This document shows positions 4,469 to 5,109 of a stretch of 5,109 nucleotides of DNA, piece after piece. The position numbers and the translations under genes were made by a program. Each line of letters begins with the position of its first letter. Position 1 is the stretch's first letter. The DNA is from an uncultured Pelolinea sp. (GTDB lineage Bacteria; Chloroflexota; Anaerolineae; Anaerolineales; Anaerolineaceae). The notes beneath the pieces are model-generated. The model was not told the DNA's origin. It did no database searches and saw only the letters and a program-made list of their open reading frames with translations. The stretch is taken from the NCBI GenBank assembly GCA_937902055.1, contig CALGUJ010000055.1, positions 1 to 5,109 of the forward strand. The letters run 5' to 3'.

Positions 4469-5109
4469 TTACTTTGCCATGAAGGCTTCCATGCCGGCCA
4501 GCAGGGTATCCACATCCTGCAGCGTGGTCTCGCCCATGGTGGCGATGCGGAAGGTCTTGTCCTTCAGGTCGCCGTACCCGTTGGAAATGCGCATCTGGTG
4601 TTTTTCCATCAGGAATTTGTTCAAATCCGGAATGCTCAGGTTGCGGTCGTTGTTGATGGTGGCAACCGTCTTGGACAGGCAGGCAGCATCGGCGTAGGTG
4701 CTCATGCCATGCGCGCGCGACCAATCGTAAACGCGCTGTGACATGGCCGCGTGGCGCGCGAAGCGCGCGTCCAGGCCTTCGGCGAAAATGCGATCCAGTT
4801 GGAAATCAAGGGCATAAATCAGCGGGATGACCGGGGTCATGCCGGTGGAATCCTTCAGGCGGTGCTTTTCCAACAGCAGCAGATCGAAATACCAGCCGCG
4901 ATTGGCCACTTTTTCGGCTTTTTGCAGGCAGCGGTCATTCACGCCGGCCAACGACAGACCTGGCGGCAGCGCCAGGCATTTTTGCGATGATGTCAGCAGG
5001 AAATCGATATCCCAGGCATCCATCTCAATTTTGGAACCGGCCAGCGAGGAAACCGCGTCCACCAGAATGAATGTCTCCGGGCTGACCTCGCGCACGGCGG
5101 CACACAAGT
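4469..5109 (-). CDS. Class V PLP-dependent aminotransferase (alanine-glyoxylate aminotransferase-like), C-terminal part
   Basis: The C-terminal 212 or so residues of a class V aminotransferase; the N-terminal 150 or so lie beyond the right edge. Numbering from the first full codon (5107), ILVDAVSSLAG (14-24) holds Asp17, which would contact the pyridine nitrogen of PLP. LLTSSQKCLALPPGL (37-51) holds Lys43, the Schiff-base lysine. DSTGMTPVIPLIYALDFQL (86-104) is a conserved stretch of the family, and TFRIATMG (185-192) holds Arg187, expected to bind the substrate carboxylate. The layout matches alanine/serine-glyoxylate and related purine-catabolism aminotransferases; the amino donor and acceptor cannot be told from this part. 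TTG at 5107 is an internal leucine codon rather than a start. A strong terminator follows. The gene is convergent with the S9 peptidase, with no sign of a functional link. Confidence 0.9.
   Translation of the reverse strand, partial: LCAAVREVSPETFILVDAVSSLAGSKIEMDAWDIDFLLTSSQKCLALPPGLSLAGVNDRCLQKAEKVANRGWYFDLLLLEKHRLKDSTGMTPVIPLIYALDFQLDRIFAEGLDARFARHAAMSQRVYDWSRAHGMSTYADAACLSKTVATINNDRNLSIPDLNKFLMEKHQMRISNGYGDLKDKTFRIATMGETTLQDVDTLLAGMEAFMAK

Overview
The window looks like an ordinary chromosomal stretch of a mid-GC bacterium. The gene mix is a SHOCT-like small protein beside an MFS exporter, a DUF6504-like protein, a SixA-like phosphatase, an S9C-type prolyl oligopeptidase and a class V aminotransferase. 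The convergent spacer is rich in palindromic repeats. This would fit Chloroflexota, perhaps Anaerolineae, but that placement is inferred from gene style and repeats, and no marker gene proves it. There is no rRNA, tRNA, CRISPR array, transposase or phage gene.

Layout. Positions 1-582 (minus) hold the N-terminal half of an MFS exporter that runs off the left edge. It lies 6 bases behind a SHOCT-like protein gene (589-972, minus), and the two look like one operon driven from a promoter near 1014-1042. Next is a DUF6504-like gene (1093-1476, minus), which may be leaderless. It is divergent from a SixA-like phosphohistidine phosphatase gene (1575-2060, plus) that has a strong ribosome binding site and a clear terminator at 2081-2114. 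A complete 611-residue S9 peptidase follows (2164-3999, plus) with its whole catalytic apparatus visible. At the right edge (4469-5109, minus) is the C-terminal part of a class V PLP aminotransferase, ending in a strong terminator at 4416-4446.

The most structured non-coding part is the 469-base convergent spacer between the peptidase and the aminotransferase. Two near-identical 30-base palindromic repeats (4016-4045 and 4363-4392) bracket a 317-base interval. That interval holds an unrelated 8-bp hairpin, three copies of a second hairpin repeat built around a GATCTCA/TGAGATTGC core, and what looks like a decayed half copy. No protein in the window explains these repeats. They look like non-autonomous REP/MITE-type elements.

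No functional pathway links the genes. The SHOCT-like gene and the MFS gene are the only pair likely to act together. I see no convincing new defence or mobile system. The repeat cluster and the in-frame amber codon between the SHOCT-like and MFS genes are the observations most worth checking.
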